This document shows positions 11,853 to 24,496 of a stretch of DNA of 64,000 nucleotides, one piece after another (the stretch's first letter is position 1; each line of letters opens with the position of its first letter). The stretch spans positions 1,302,001 through 1,366,000 of the forward strand of contig NC_049561.1 in the NCBI RefSeq assembly GCF_013368755.1, given 5' to 3'. This DNA comes from Talaromyces rugulosus (taxonomy: Eukaryota; Ascomycota; Eurotiomycetes; Eurotiales; Trichocomaceae). The notes below the pieces were generated by a model. That model made no database searches. It had not been told where the DNA came from and worked only from the letters and a program-made list of their open reading frames with translations. A program made the translations under genes and the position numbers.

Positions 11853-12775
11853 TCTGAATCTTTTCCCTTTTACCGACTTCGGAAAGGATCACACGTGCCG
11901 GGGAGGACGATACTGTAGGAAAAGCGGAGAATGATATCAACCGATCAAGGCCGTGCTTGTTCTCCCGGGTGGCCGTTGCAGCAGAAGTCGGATACCACAA
12001 TCTGACTTCCGTCTGCTTTTCTCTTTATCTGTTGGACTGGACGACATTGGAGCAGCCCCGAATAAAATTGCCGGGGCAGCCTTAGTATGAGTTGGGCGCT
12101 TAGTAACATATTTCCGGCGTTTCAATTGGTAATCAAACTGGACTTTAGTATTCGGGTGATCGAATCTGGGCCAAATAGTAAACGATCGCTGGGACAGTCC
12201 ACTATTCCAGCCTCGCGCATGTTTGAATATTTCCGGGAGCATGGCAGGCGGGCCCACGCAGGCGTTGATTGGTGCCGCGGGAAGCTCTGGCCACCGCCTT
12301 GTGCCGGTTATCCAGGGCCGCCGGGAGCGTTTTGCCGGCTACCTGCCTAATCCGGCACGTAGGGCAAATACAGTCCAGCCCTAATTGGATCACGTGCATG
12401 TTCCTTCCAAAGGACCAAAGCGCATCAAGCCATGTATAGTTGGAGTCTTGGAGTAAGTAGCATTGCTCAGTACCGCGACCAATCACTGGCGAGCATACTT
12501 GGTACATTTGCATATCCAGGGGGGTTTTTTTTTATATTTTAATATACTAATTAATATACTAAGAGAACATCGAAAAGAACCAAACATCAAGACTATCAGA
12601 TACTGGTATCACGATATCGAAGAATACCAACCGTTTTGCTGCCAACCTCGCGGTAGCATTGTGAACCCAGCATGGCCCGCGTTTTTATTTTTTATTTTCA
12701 AGGCCAATCAAACACCGATCGCTATGCGAAAACGAAAAAAAGAGAGAAGAACAGTAGACGAAAGGCACGTCCCAT
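11853..12775. other. Spacer upstream of the MFS gene, no gene seen
   Basis: About 920 bp containing the promoter of the minus-strand transporter and the 3' flank of RPB6. A CACGTG hexamer lies near 12392. The ORF remnants are not coding-like. Confidence 0.45.
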
Positions 12776-13464
<689 letters not shown>

Positions 13465-13805
13465 GGTGGAGTCTATTCCCAAGGCTAAGATATTTATGGA
13501 TGGAGAGACGGGCGGCCTTTGAAGAGGAACGTAGTCCTTGTCGCAAGGAAGCAATTTGTCGTTCTAATGTTCATGAATGCGAAAGCCAGACAAAAAGCGG
13601 CGGAAAAAAGATCGAAGGGCGCTAGCGCTAGCCAATGCGTGAACGCGGACCGCTCACCGCCTCCACCATTCTTAATTATTATTTTCCCAGACAATTTTCA
13701 AACGTCATTAATTTCTCAAACAAAGCATTGGGGTTACATGGCTCACCGTGGACTTATTTAAAATGTCGAGTCTCAATGATTCTCTGTGATGCACCTTCGT
13801 TCGAC
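13465..13805. promoter_or_regulatory. Shared RPB6/TFIIIA divergent promoter
   Basis: A 341-bp head-to-head spacer. It contains the 12-bp palindrome GCTAGCGCTAGC at 13621-13632 overlapping a CCAAT pentamer at 13632-13636, a candidate CCAAT-binding-complex site that could serve both directions. Function is inferred from position. Confidence 0.5.
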
Positions 13806-15536
13806 ATGGGGTTCAAGCGAAAAGCGACCAGTGATGCTGCTAGACAGCGTTCAAAAATCGCAAAGCATGCGGAGCCTTCAGACGGTGAGGAGCTCTTCTC
13901 TTCGCCATAACCATTTGTCTCTGATTTAAATTTGGCAGATTTAACCTCGGAAGAATCCGACGTCTCTTTTGAAGCTGATAGCATCGGCGACATCCATCAC
14001 GATGCGACACCTGGCACACCTTTCTCGGTGACGTCGTCCAAGTATCCGTCAGAGCTCAAGACGCACCTCTGTCCGTTCGATGGCTGTACAAAGGCGTTTA
14101 ATCGACCTGCCAGGCTACAAGAGCACATACGATCTCATAACAATGAGCGGGTTTTCAAATGCACCCATGACGACTGCGATAAAACCTTTCTCCGAGCGTC
14201 TCATTTAAACCACCACATCAAGAGTGCTCATACCGCAGTGCGAGACTATGTATGTGATCGTCCGGGCTGTGGAAAAACCTTTGTGACGGGCACACGTCTG
14301 CGCCGACATTTAGCAGCACACGATGGAAGTGACAAATTCCGCTGTACCGAGTACCCTCCGTGTAATGAGACATTCCGGAAACATTCGACACTAAACAGAC
14401 ACATTCTATTAACTCATCTAAACCAAAAACCGTTCCCCTGCCAGCACGTCGATTCGGTCACGGGCCAAGCATGTCAACAGGCTTTTGAATCTGCCGCGCA
14501 TCTCCGCAGCCATGAGAATCGGGTCCATCCAAAAAATCGATTTACATGTACAGAGTGTGCTTCTGCCTCGAATGCATCTCTCGAGACAGCGGGAGATAGC
14601 ATGTCGGCAGGTTCATGCTTTCCTTCCTACGCGGAGCTACAAGCGCACATCAAGTCTGCACATCCACCTCAATGCACACGTTGTTCTTTTGTGTGCTCCT
14701 CTTCTCGTGAACTCCGACGCCATCTGGAGATGTCACATGGCGATGTGAGTCTTGAGGAACGTCGCCAATTCCCATGCACAATGCCCGGCTGCGGACGCAG
14801 TTTCACGAAGAAGGGAAATTTAACGGTGCATATTCGTACGGTTCATGATGGCGAAAAGCGGTTTATTTGTGGTGGGACAGATCTGTCGTCATCCAAAAAG
14901 GTGGAAGGGTGGACGATGAGCGACGGATGTGGGAAGCGATATGGTAGCAAGCTGGCCTTGGAAGAACACGTCCGCACCGCCCATCTCGGACTATTGAACA
15001 CCAAGGCCGAGCGACGAGAAAAGCAGGGCGTGGTTAAGAAACCGCAGAGTCGATCCAAGTCGTCGAATATGTCGACCATGGCTCTTCTTACCGGGGAAGG
15101 GTATGCAGATGAGAGCGGCCGACACATTGTCTGTTTCGTTGATGAATGTGAGCACCGCTTCTACAGAGAATACGATCTTTGGGTACATATGCAGAGCAAA
15201 CACGGGTGTGTGGAAGACGAAATCGAGAACATGTTCATCCAGCGGGCTTTGCTACAGGGGGGCCAGGGCACGGTTTGTGGCATCTACGGTCTTGACCTAG
15301 ACGCTGGCGGTGTCTACCATTCGGATCCGGGCGCTGGCATACCGTCATTCCCAGATCTTCACATTACCGGCAATGAGTTTGACGAGAAGATCAATGAGAT
15401 GGCGCCTTTTGAAGCTGGAGACGACAGTTTCATGCACGGGTTTGGTAATCCAACTGGGTTGATCGACGAACCCATGGAATCGAAGAACGATTTTGGAGAA
15501 GTGGACCCAAGCCTATTTAATATGATGGACTCGTGA
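13806..15536 (+). CDS. C2H2 zinc-finger transcription factor IIIA
   Basis: Exons 13806-13884 and 13939-15536 give 558 residues. From ~residue 70 to ~450 there is a string of about nine to ten C2H2 fingers. The first three are canonical tandem units (C-P-F-D-G-C..H-I-R-S-H; C-T-H-D-D-C..H-I-K-S-A-H; C-D-R-P-G-C..H-L-A-A-H) with TFIIIA-like spacing. Later ones have long Cys-to-Cys or Cys-to-His inserts (for example CGGTDLSSSKKVEGWTMSDGC and a ~30-residue insert in finger 6), and the last finger is separated by a basic linker KAERREKQGVVKKPQSRSKS, as in fungal TFIIIA. This factor binds the 5S rRNA gene internal control region and 5S rRNA, recruiting TFIIIC and Pol III. Another multi-finger C2H2 protein is possible, but the layout and the RPB6 neighbour fit TFIIIA. 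Confidence 0.82.
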
Positions 15537-17510
15537 AGTTTGATTACAATTCGCTGCAAGTTTTGAGATGACGACCCCGTAACGACATACTGTTACACCT
15601 GATGAGATATATGATGACTATTGAATACATGCCCATTTTTATAGACTATGCACTACATTTATTAGATTCTTTGAACTGCTAGCTTGGGAAAAAAGAAAGA
15701 AGGAAGGAAAAAGAAACCTTCCTGTCGGGGAGTTAACCCCGGTCTTTGAAATATTATTAGTATCGATGTTTTTTAGACCTGCCAAGTCACGCGACTAGGG
15801 CTCCTGATTGTTAAGCCAGGACAGGAAATCTTCATCCCCGCAGATATGATCAGTAGGCCAACTGTCCACTAAAGTGGGGATTTGGAGATTTCTAGATTTG
15901 TGGGCTCGATAGAGAGGACTTGATCTAGAATGATAATAATATTTGGAATTATCCTAATGCCCTGGCGAGCAATCTCATATGGTTACCTCCTCGAACGAAT
16001 CACTCGCGCATGTCAGCTGCGGAACTACCAAGTAACTCTAATCTCGTTTACGTATCTCATTAGAGACTAGTTAAAAAATAAATAAATAATAACTAATGCT
16101 GGGGCCTGATGCACACTGAGACAATGGGAGCGCATTCTAATTGGCTGTGCGCCAGCTGAGTCAAGCTCACATGGGCAGGATTGAGCTAGCCAGAAGAGGA
16201 CTAGTGTGCACTATAATTAACAGCGACTAGTCTCTATACATACCTCGATACGTACGTAGTGATACTACTACTACAAACAGTCGTAATACGCATTACGCAG
16301 TCGCCCGTCTATTGCACGCCTTTGGGGCTCACATTATATATTCGCATATGGGTGTCAATCGTCTGGCCTACGCGGTGGCAATACATACGGGTGAATCGCG
16401 GCAGTGCAAACCGGTGGATCTCGCCAATCGATCCATTTAAATTCTAAATCGCAGATTGCCAATGCCAATACCGAATTGTCTGGGCCTTCACCGCGCCCCC
16501 GCTTGGCACGGTCGAGTTCTTGTGGTTTTACTCGAGAGTGTGGCTTGGAGAGCCTTTATGAATAATAAATATTACAACAATAATAATAATAGGCAACTAC
16601 AGCAACAATAAAAGGCCGCAAGGTCACCAAGCGGCATTGCCCGATCCGGACTAGTGCCAAGAATTACTCACGTTGCTGACGCGCGGACAAGACGAACAAT
16701 AGCGAATAATGTTCGCTGAGGCAAAAATAATAGAAAACTAAGAGCGAAGGGGAATCCTCGGGTCCAGTCTGCAGACCCCCAGCAATAATGATATTTAAAC
16801 ATGACGGGGTACAATATATCCGGAAAAGCGCAACTTGTTCATCCTGATCCTCCATACAATAAATAGTTACTCACTACTTAGTATACTCCGTACGGGGTAA
16901 CCAGATAGCAGACTAGCAGCCGGCTAGACCCTTCTCAGCGACCTGTCTCACTTAACGTGCCTGTGCTGTGGACACGTTGAGATCTACGTCGCACCGGCCC
17001 CGTTGGCCCTCGTCTGCTGCTCTTCCGGTCCGCCCGGCGACGTCATCTGGCGCCGTCCACCTGCCCGCGATCTTTTTTTTTGGGGGGAAGAATTATCGAC
17101 GACGTGCTGCACATCACTTTTCCTGTCTCTTCTCTCTCTTTGCCTCTGTTCTGCTTCATCATCTCTCACCCTCCTCGTCGGAACCCTGTCTTCGTGGGAA
17201 CTTGCCCCGGTCCGATCGCTCCTCTCCCGTGGTTGTGTCGTGTTGGCCACCCCATCCATGTCCACCGTTCGTTCCCCTGTGGGTGTGAAACATTGAACCA
17301 TCAACCATCGCAAACGCAGCCATCTCTCCAACACCACCTTTTTTTCTTTTTCACTCTCGTTTGATTTCAACCGCTACTGCCCCTTTCTTTGGGCTCATCG
17401 CGCTCTCTCTCTCGCTCTTACCGGGTACCTATCCTGTCGCCCGAGTGCATTGTCCTTCCTGATATCGTCCGTGATCGCCTCCTGGTGGCAGGATTCTACT
17501 CATCGCGACC
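15537..17510. other. Long spacer and Caf120 leader region
   Basis: About 2 kb without a protein gene. The left part is A/T-rich and holds the decayed tRNA-like element described separately plus small trinucleotide runs (AATAAT near 16560-16590). The right part (about 17080-17460) is strongly pyrimidine-rich on the plus strand with repeated CTCTCT, TTTTCT and CCATCC words, typical of a fungal core promoter and 5' UTR for the Caf120 gene. Confidence 0.5.
15717..15788 (-). pseudogene. Degenerate tRNA-Glu-like sequence
   Basis: Read on the minus strand, ~72 nt keep in the right order three blocks typical of eukaryotic tRNA-Glu: CAGGTCTA (15781-15774; D-arm/A-box side), GATACT (15764-15759) and ACCGGGGTTAACTCCCCG (15743-15726), the T arm. 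The T loop is TTAACT, one base short of TTCGACT and lacking the invariant TTC, the anticodon region is A/T-rich with no stem, and the acceptor ends no longer pair. It is followed by a T/C-rich run that could have been a Pol III terminator. I read it as a dead tRNA-Glu gene or a tRNA-headed SINE fragment. Comparison is with the general tRNA-Glu sequence from memory. Confidence 0.45.
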
Positions 17511-20500
17511 ATGGTCCGCTCGCGTGGTAAGCTCAATCATTCCATTCCATTCTACCGATATGCTTAAATTTGCCATGCCGTCGGGATGCTTCCTGTTCCT
17601 GCAATTGATGCGCTGATCGCTGACATCCCTTGCGTCGTGGTTGTAGTCCTCTCGTTTATTTCCGCCTTTGCGCCGAAGAACAACAATCAGACATCGGCCT
17701 CCTCAGATTCTAATGTCTCATCGCTCACTGCATCAGGTAGTACTACTGCCAAACTCGATAACCATGAACCCGCGCCTCTTCGCTCCTCTCCCATCCCGAG
17801 CGGGACCACGCTGCCGAACTCGGATCGCTCGAGTATAATGCGGCCGGCGTCCATGGCCTTTACCTACCAGGCTCCGCAGACCGACATTGCGCATGACACT
17901 TTGCCCGAGCTATTGCCGGTATTCTCTTTCTTGAACGGTCAATCCAACAAGCTGTATCAAGAAGGTTACTTCCTCAAGCTGAACGATCTAGACACCCGTG
18001 TGTTTCTCCGCCCGATCATTTTTGACTATGACGATGCTGACCTACCCTTGCTTTCTAGATGGCCGACCATGCGGAGATCGAAAGTGGGTGGAATGTTTTG
18101 CGCAACTTGTGGGAACTGTACTCTCGTTTTGGGATGCAAGTGCCCTCGACGCTGCTGGCCACGACGGGGAAGTGGCTCCCACCTTCATCAATCTTGCAGA
18201 CGCTTCCTTGAAAATGGTGAGTACACTGAACTTGGGAATTACGAATTACCCGGCAGAGTGATCCCTAATTTCTCAAAATAGATCGAAACGCTCCCGACGC
18301 GGGACAAATCGTCCAAGCCTCTGCAGAACATCCTAAGTATTTCGACAGCAGGGAAGAACCGGTACCTCTTCCATTTCAACTCTTTTCATTCCCTCACCCA
18401 GTGGACTGCGGCGATTCGACTTTCCCTATTCGAAAACACTTCGCTCCTCGAGGCTTATACCGGCTCCATCATCGCTGGGAAGGGTAAAGAGCTGAACAAC
18501 ATTCGCATGATCATGGAGCGCTGCCGCTTCAAGCATGAGGATTGGGCCCGAGTGAGATTCGGCGCCGGCACTCCATGGAGACGATGCTGGTGCGTTGTCA
18601 CTCCACCGGACGAGAAGGAATACCAGAAGGTGCAAAAAACAATGAAGAAACGTTCAGCATACGATCGCACCACCCCCGTTTTAACCGGAACCATCAAGTT
18701 TTATGAGACCAAAAAGACGAAAAAGGTGCAACCCATTGCCACGATTTCCGATGCTTATGCCGCCTACGCCATCTATCCCCAATCAAAGCCGCTGATCGAC
18801 CAATCTACACTACTGAAAATAGAGGGAAGTATCACCATCCACGGGCCAAATCAAAGCAAGACCGAAGGCTTCATTTTCATCATGCCCGAACTCCACCCTG
18901 CAGTCTCCGGCTTTGAGATCATGCTGCGTTTCCTGTTTCCTGTTTTTGACACATTCGGTTTGTATGGACGGCCAACTCGACTGATTGCCGACACAAATAA
19001 TGTCAAGAGTCTGATGCTCGCTTTCCCAAAGCAAAGGCGCTATGGGTATCTGGACGTTCTTGATGTGGCCAACCTGATTAACACAGCCGGAAGTCAGAAC
19101 TGGACCGAAAAGGATTGGAGAAGAAAGCTTAGGGAGGTTACTGGACAGCGAATGTCAACTGTAAACAGTCCTGCGAGCAGTATCTCCGGCGGTCGACCTC
19201 GTCAACGGTCAAGTTTACCCGGAAAGCGCGGGTCAACCCGGTTCCAGGAGCCTGTTAAGCCCTGGTTGTCTGAATTCAACCAGTCCGCCGATGCTATTGT
19301 CGAAACTTCCAACGTACCTTCTGCTGCTGCTGGTCCAGGCCAGGCCTACGGGCATACTCGAGCCGTATCTGACACTAGTGCATTCTTGATGTCCAACTCG
19401 CCAATCGAGCCCCCGGCATCCGCTCCACAACCCATTCAGGAATCACCGCCACCTGAACCGCCTATCCACGGGACTTCCTTTGGTGCCGAGCGCCCCGGGT
19501 CAAATGGGAGCAGCTCTGATCCTGATCCCCTGGCACGAGAGGCAGAAGACATTGTCAGCCCAGACCTCAGCCCCAATGGACCTCCCGCCCCCGTTGCAGT
19601 GCCACCGGCGTTTGCACACCAGCCAGGCGAAGTGCCTGCCAGTCGGCCCAAGACCTCGCTTGAAATCCGCAATGCGAATAGTCGAATGTCCATTTCGACC
19701 CTGACACAGCTAGCCGAAGTCCGCGGAATGCATGGCGCTTCGCCTGATTCTTCGGAATCCCGCCAAGGCTCATATCCGGCCAATTACCACAGTCAAGATA
19801 GCACTCCTTTGACTGAGGTTTCCGACCATATTCCGGATACGGACCCTATTAAACAGCCTCTCCCAGCTGCTCCAGTTCAGAACCATGCGGTTTCACCCGT
19901 CCCCAGTCGCCCTGCGAGTCAATTGTTTAATTTGCAACTCGATACATCCAAGGCTACAAAAAGGAAACCCCTTCCTCCTCATCCAGGTTCCTATAGAGCA
20001 CCGGATCCAAGTTCCACGTACGAACCAGTCTCTGCTGCCTCAGATCAGAGCTTGAGAGATCTTCGACATACTGTTGACGAGGCTGCCTTGGAGCGAGTAC
20101 TGCCCCGACAAATGTTTTCCCCGCCGCAGAGGACCCATACAGAGATTATTAGCTCTGTACGTTTGGACGATGAAAGCAATTATGGCGACGAGTCTCCTTC
20201 TCCAAGCTATGCAAGCACCCGCAAGTCGACTGATACGAAGCGCTCAGAGGCCTCGATTCCTCGACCAAGAATGGGTGTTCTGAAGACCGTCGGAGATGCT
20301 CCTCCAGAGAAACACGAAGTCACAATTGGTGATGCTCGGTTTTTCGCAAACCAGGAACAACCTAAAGAAAACCCGAACATCCCAACTGTCGACTTTGGAC
20401 CGACCATGGTACATAGTTTGCATACAAGAACACCTAGTATGTCGGATGTACTGGGCCAGTTTGGACATGGTCGCTCCGATTCTGAGTTGACAGCCCGCAA

Positions 20501-21419
20501 TGAAAATGCTATGCCCTCCCATGCTCGTAAGCTTTCCCGATCTCCCGCTGGAGATGACAAGCGACGAAGTGTCATCTGGCAGCCCGGCATGGCAGCTGCA
20601 CCGCCAGATTCACCCGGAAAACGCACCATGACACCCGAACAGTATGTTCACCAACGGTCTGGCTCCAGCCCGCGCATTACACCGGCATATTTGGCTGCTG
20701 CCAGACCGCGTTCAGGCGATTGGGCATCACCTACTCACCAACACCCTACCAACCGAGAATTACCACCCCGGCCACACTCACGAAGCTCGACCATGATGTT
20801 GAATCAGAATGACATGCCTCACCGGCCACATTCGCGCAGTCCTACAATGATGTTGTACCAGAACGACATGCCACCTCGACCTCATTCTCGGGGCTCTACT
20901 ATGATGTTGAATCCAACTGAAGTGTCACAGAGACCTACTTCTCGAGGTTCCACTATGCTCTTGAACCAGAACGATCTCTCCAGTCACTTGTCCGCTAGAG
21001 AGCAAGAGCATGTGGCTCGTATGACTGGCCAGTCTTTCTTCAATTTCTCCAACAGTAATGGCAGATCCAATGGCAGACAGAATGTTGGCTCAGGTGGCCT
21101 CGTTGGCGCTATTGATGCCCGACAGAGAGAAAAGCAAAGCATGAAGGAGGGTCTCAGCAACCAGATGGTGCAGCATGCAATCGCACAACGTCAGCACCAC
21201 CAAATGTACGAAGCGCAGCAGGAGCACGCTAGGGTTAGAAGCATTTACAACATGCCCGGTGCCAACTACACTTGGGATACATCCAGCAACATGAATTATG
21301 GCAACCACCCGCCATCTCATGCCGGCCAGCAAGGCTGGAGCAGCAACCCCCAGATGGCTCATACACCACCAGCTGCTCAGGCCCCGCCTCCCTATTTCCA
21401 GCAATACCAGAGCTACTAA
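17511..21419 (+). CDS. caf120: CCR4-NOT associated PH-domain protein Caf120/Skg3
   Basis: Exons 17511-17526 (16 nt), 17647-17997, 18059-18216 and 18282-21419 give 1220 residues. After a Ser-rich N terminus comes the family hallmark T-L-P-E-L-L-P-V-F-S-F-L-N-G-Q-S-N-K-L-Y-Q and a split PH domain (about residues 110-245: YQEGYFLKLNDLDTHGRP, then RKWVECFAQLVGTVLSFWD and YLFHFNSFHSLTQWTAAIRL). A second conserved module follows (FKHEDWARVRFGAGTPWRRCWCVV to about residue 395). The remaining two thirds is disordered, Pro/Ser-rich, with four tandem 18-residue repeats (residues ~1005-1076) and a Gln/Asn-rich C terminus. Yeast Caf120 associates with CCR4-NOT, and its paralogue Skg3 is cell-cycle linked. 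Exon 1 encodes only M-V-R-S-R plus one base; it is supported by frame and by the GTAAGC..TTGTAG borders. Confidence 0.87.
20769..20984 (+). repeat. Four tandem 54-bp coding repeats in Caf120
   Basis: Four consecutive 18-codon units of the form R-P-(H/T)-S-R-(S/G)-(S/P)-T-M-(M/L)-L-(N/Y)-... in the disordered tail of the Caf120 protein. The units are diverged at synonymous positions but the basic R-P-H-S-R core and the T-M-x-L core are kept, suggesting old duplication with constraint on the peptide. Confidence 0.85.
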
Positions 21420-22573
21420 GATGCTCTGAACTTGCATTATTGCTCAAGACTGTCCTTTTTGATTTTTGATTTTTTATATATTATTTTTTGCCTTTTATTT
21501 TCGCTTAGACATTGATTCCTCTCCTTATCGCATATATGGCTTTGCGCGCAGTGCCCGACCTTATCCTTGTTTCTCTTTTGTCGATTACCTGAGATATACC
21601 CCGCTTTTTTACTTGATTGCATCAAACCATTCGATGCATATTTCTTTTTTTTTGCCCATATGCACCTCGAGTTCAGTTTCATTCATGGCAGGGTTGCATT
21701 ATACTGGTGTTTAGAAGAAGGCTTTTGGCGTTCTTATAAAATTTGCGTCACCTTTTGTGGTCACTCACATGCATCATACATCACTTTGAGCTTTTTCTTT
21801 TTTCTGTTTTCTGTTTTTCTATTCATTCGGCCTTGTTTTCTTGTCCCTTGAATTGTTGTCATTTGAGCAGTGTTTTTTTCAAGTAGAAAGTATCTAGGTC
21901 AAATTGGCCAATATTTATTGTTGTTTCGTGATTAAAAGAATTATCTTCATCTAACCCTAAACTTGGAGTATTATTTAACACGCAATTCGGACAAATAAGA
22001 TCGATAGAAACGTCCTAGTGTGTTGCCATTTCTTGCTTCAAACAGTCTAGTACGTATAATTATCTCCGAAAGAGGGGCACATTATCTCTTGGAAACTCGG
22101 GGAGGCAGGCGTAAATAATAGCTAAGAGAGGGGCGGGGCCGTTTAATTTACGGAGTATACCGTGCCAAAAAAATATATCCTATTTAGACTTAGTTTACTT
22201 TTGGAATTTCTCGTCGAAAATATGTGAATCCTAAGCGTTTTGATGAAATTTTTTAAGAAATTCGAATTAATTACCATATCTGGTAATTTGTTTGGCGGCA
22301 AGGTCATCTAGAAATTTCATCCAAATCCAACAAACACGTTTCAGGTCAGAAGTGGGTCTTCCAAATCCCTAGTATACACGTACTCCGCAGGAAAAAGACG
22401 AGCTTTCCAATTAGGCCATAATATAGTCTCCTCCACGCCAATCCGTACGCATGCACTAACCATATATATCCACAAATCGTGCCACCCTGCTCATGCGGCG
22501 CAGCGGGACTCGGTAGGATGCACGATTGAACTGGCGCGCCATTCCCCTCTCCTACAAATTCGAAGCTGGAGCT

Positions 22574-22604
<31 letters not shown>

Positions 22605-22652
22605 CCTGTACAAAAAGTATCCTTACTCAGGGTCTTTTGCGGTGTTTAACAC
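21420..22652. other. Spacer between Caf120 and the secreted hydrolase
   Basis: 1.2 kb. The first half is the T-rich 3' flank of Caf120; the second half is the hydrolase promoter. A (CT)n microsatellite lies at about 22578-22604, just before the start codon, so probably within the 5' leader. CGGAGTATA and CGTACTCCG-like words occur near 22150 and 22380. No gene was seen. Confidence 0.5.
22578..22604 (+). repeat. (CT)n microsatellite in hydrolase leader
   Basis: Uninterrupted CT dinucleotides for about 27 bp, 48 bp upstream of the chosen ATG at 22653. CT-rich leaders are common before fungal start sites of transcription, so it may mark the core promoter rather than being a neutral repeat. Confidence 0.85.
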
Positions 22653-23957
22653 ATGAATTGGGTCAATATGGTCGGCCTTTGTACTTTTACCGCTCTCACA
22701 TGCTTGGCTTTTCTAGGAGGCAATGCGCAAGCCAATAGTTCCCCGCTTCTGGACATTGTTCCAAAGCGCGAGGTTCTCTACGTTGGCGGACGGTACACGA
22801 ACATATTAACGGCAAGCCTCTCGATTCCTACTACTTTTTACTAAACGTATGATCTAAGACTGGGAGGGAAATAAAAACAGGGCAATGCAACAACAAATTC
22901 TACATCAATGACCATGATAGGGCAAATTTACGTCGAGAAGCTTTCCCCTCACCCAGCCCCGGCGAACCCACCACTTCCCATTATCTTCATTGCAGGCGCG
23001 GCCCAGACCGGCACGAATTTTCTTGATACTCCAGATGGACGGCCAGGATGGGCGTCCTATTTCCTCTCCAAGGGTCACACAGTCTACCTCTCCGACCAGC
23101 CTTCACGCGGCCGCTCGTTTTGGTTTCCCGGACAGGGAATCATGGGCGATATTGGCTCCCCGGATGATGTTTCTGATATCTTCACGGACGTACAAAACAA
23201 TGGCAACCAATGGCCGCAGGCGAAGCTTCACACGCAATGGCCCGGGACTGGTCGCATTGGCGACTCAACTTTCGACGCTTTTTACCGGAGCCAAATGCAG
23301 TTCCAAAACGACCGCTTCATAAGCGAAGAACAAAATGCGCAGGCGTATTCGGCTCTAGTCGACCTTGTAGGCGACTGTTATATCATCAGTCACTCGCAGG
23401 CGGGTGCATACGGTATATCTTATCTTCAAAGCCAAACATTATTTATGACTCTGATGAGAGAGGTGGCTAACGAATTTTGGTTAGGCTGGAGGGTCGGAGA
23501 CATGCGCCCCGATCTTGTCAAGGGTATTGTCCAGCTTGAGCCTTCTGGTCCACCGTTCACGCTCCGTCCGCCGTTTGGAACTGACCCAGCTTTCGCTTTC
23601 GGTCTCACAGACCTCGAAATCGGATACAAACCGTCGGCAGGCAAGAATGCCGAGTATATAGAGACAACCATCGAGCCAGCAATCGACGCCGATCACGACG
23701 AGTGCATCATGCAAAAGTCGCCCGCGAAGCAGTTGACGAACCTGGGAAAAATCCCAGAACTTGTTGTTACCGGCGAAGCATCGTTCCATGCGCCGTACGA
23801 CTACTGCACCGTCAAGTATCTGAAGCAAGTTGGTGTAGACGTAGAGTTTGCGGATCTAGGCAAGGAGGGCATTCATGGCAACGGACACATGTTCTTCATG
23901 GAGAAGAACAACCTTGAGATCGCAGACCTGGTGTACCAGTGGCTTAAAAGGCACTGA
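22653..23957 (+). CDS. Secreted alpha/beta hydrolase (esterase-like)
   Basis: Exons 22653-22811, 22881-23412 and 23485-23957 give 387 residues. Residues 1-27 form a signal peptide ending A-Q-A. The fold is an AB_hydrolase with oxyanion region PIIFIAGAAQTGTNF, nucleophile elbow I-S-H-S-Q-A-G (Ser ~225) and a C-terminal histidine segment IHGNGHMFFMEKNN. Intron 1 has a GC donor (ACG|GCAAGC) and a TACTAAA branch site; no GT donor keeps the frame. Intron 2 (72 nt) is a multiple of three without stops; its removal restores the continuous family sequence [32 protein letters not shown]. N-glycosylation sequons occur near the exon 1/2 join. Substrate is unknown; related fungal proteins are annotated as secreted lipases/esterases. 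Confidence 0.85.
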
Positions 23958-24496
23958 TTGATATATATATATCCATTACCAGTTGATATAGAAGAATTTT
24001 TGTGTCTAGACGGCACTTTTTCAATTTAGCTTTTTAAGGTTACCGTGTTCCCGTGTGGGTCTGCCACTCCTCACGCTGATTCGACACAAGCGTCCCGGCT
24101 TTTCCTTAGCACTGTCGTCTAATCAGTTCACAACTTCACCATCGACGACGCTGTACGATTGAAGCTATTTACGCAGAGGACATACCTATAATACTGAGCT
24201 AGGAAGGGAAGGAGAGAATACGAGAGATCTACAGGTGGAGAAACGTGGCAATATCCTCGATGTCATAAGCCTTAAGGATAAGGATCGGCAAACTCTCCGG
24301 ATCCGGCTAGAGCGTGTATAGTAGTTGCAGCTGAAGTGTGCGCCCCAATCACTGGAATACGAGGCTAGTCGCGCATCTCCTATCCTCTTGCGCAATAATC
24401 CATGACTATAAAACACATGCATCCCTGTCACCCACTAGCACGACTTCCGACACAACCCTTGCATGTGCTGTCTCCCAATTGTCTATTCTATCCGCC
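23958..24496. other. Spacer upstream of the rhodopsin-like gene
   Basis: About 540 bp between two plus-strand genes: 3' flank of the hydrolase and promoter of the 7TM protein. No gene or notable motif was recognised. Confidence 0.5.
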
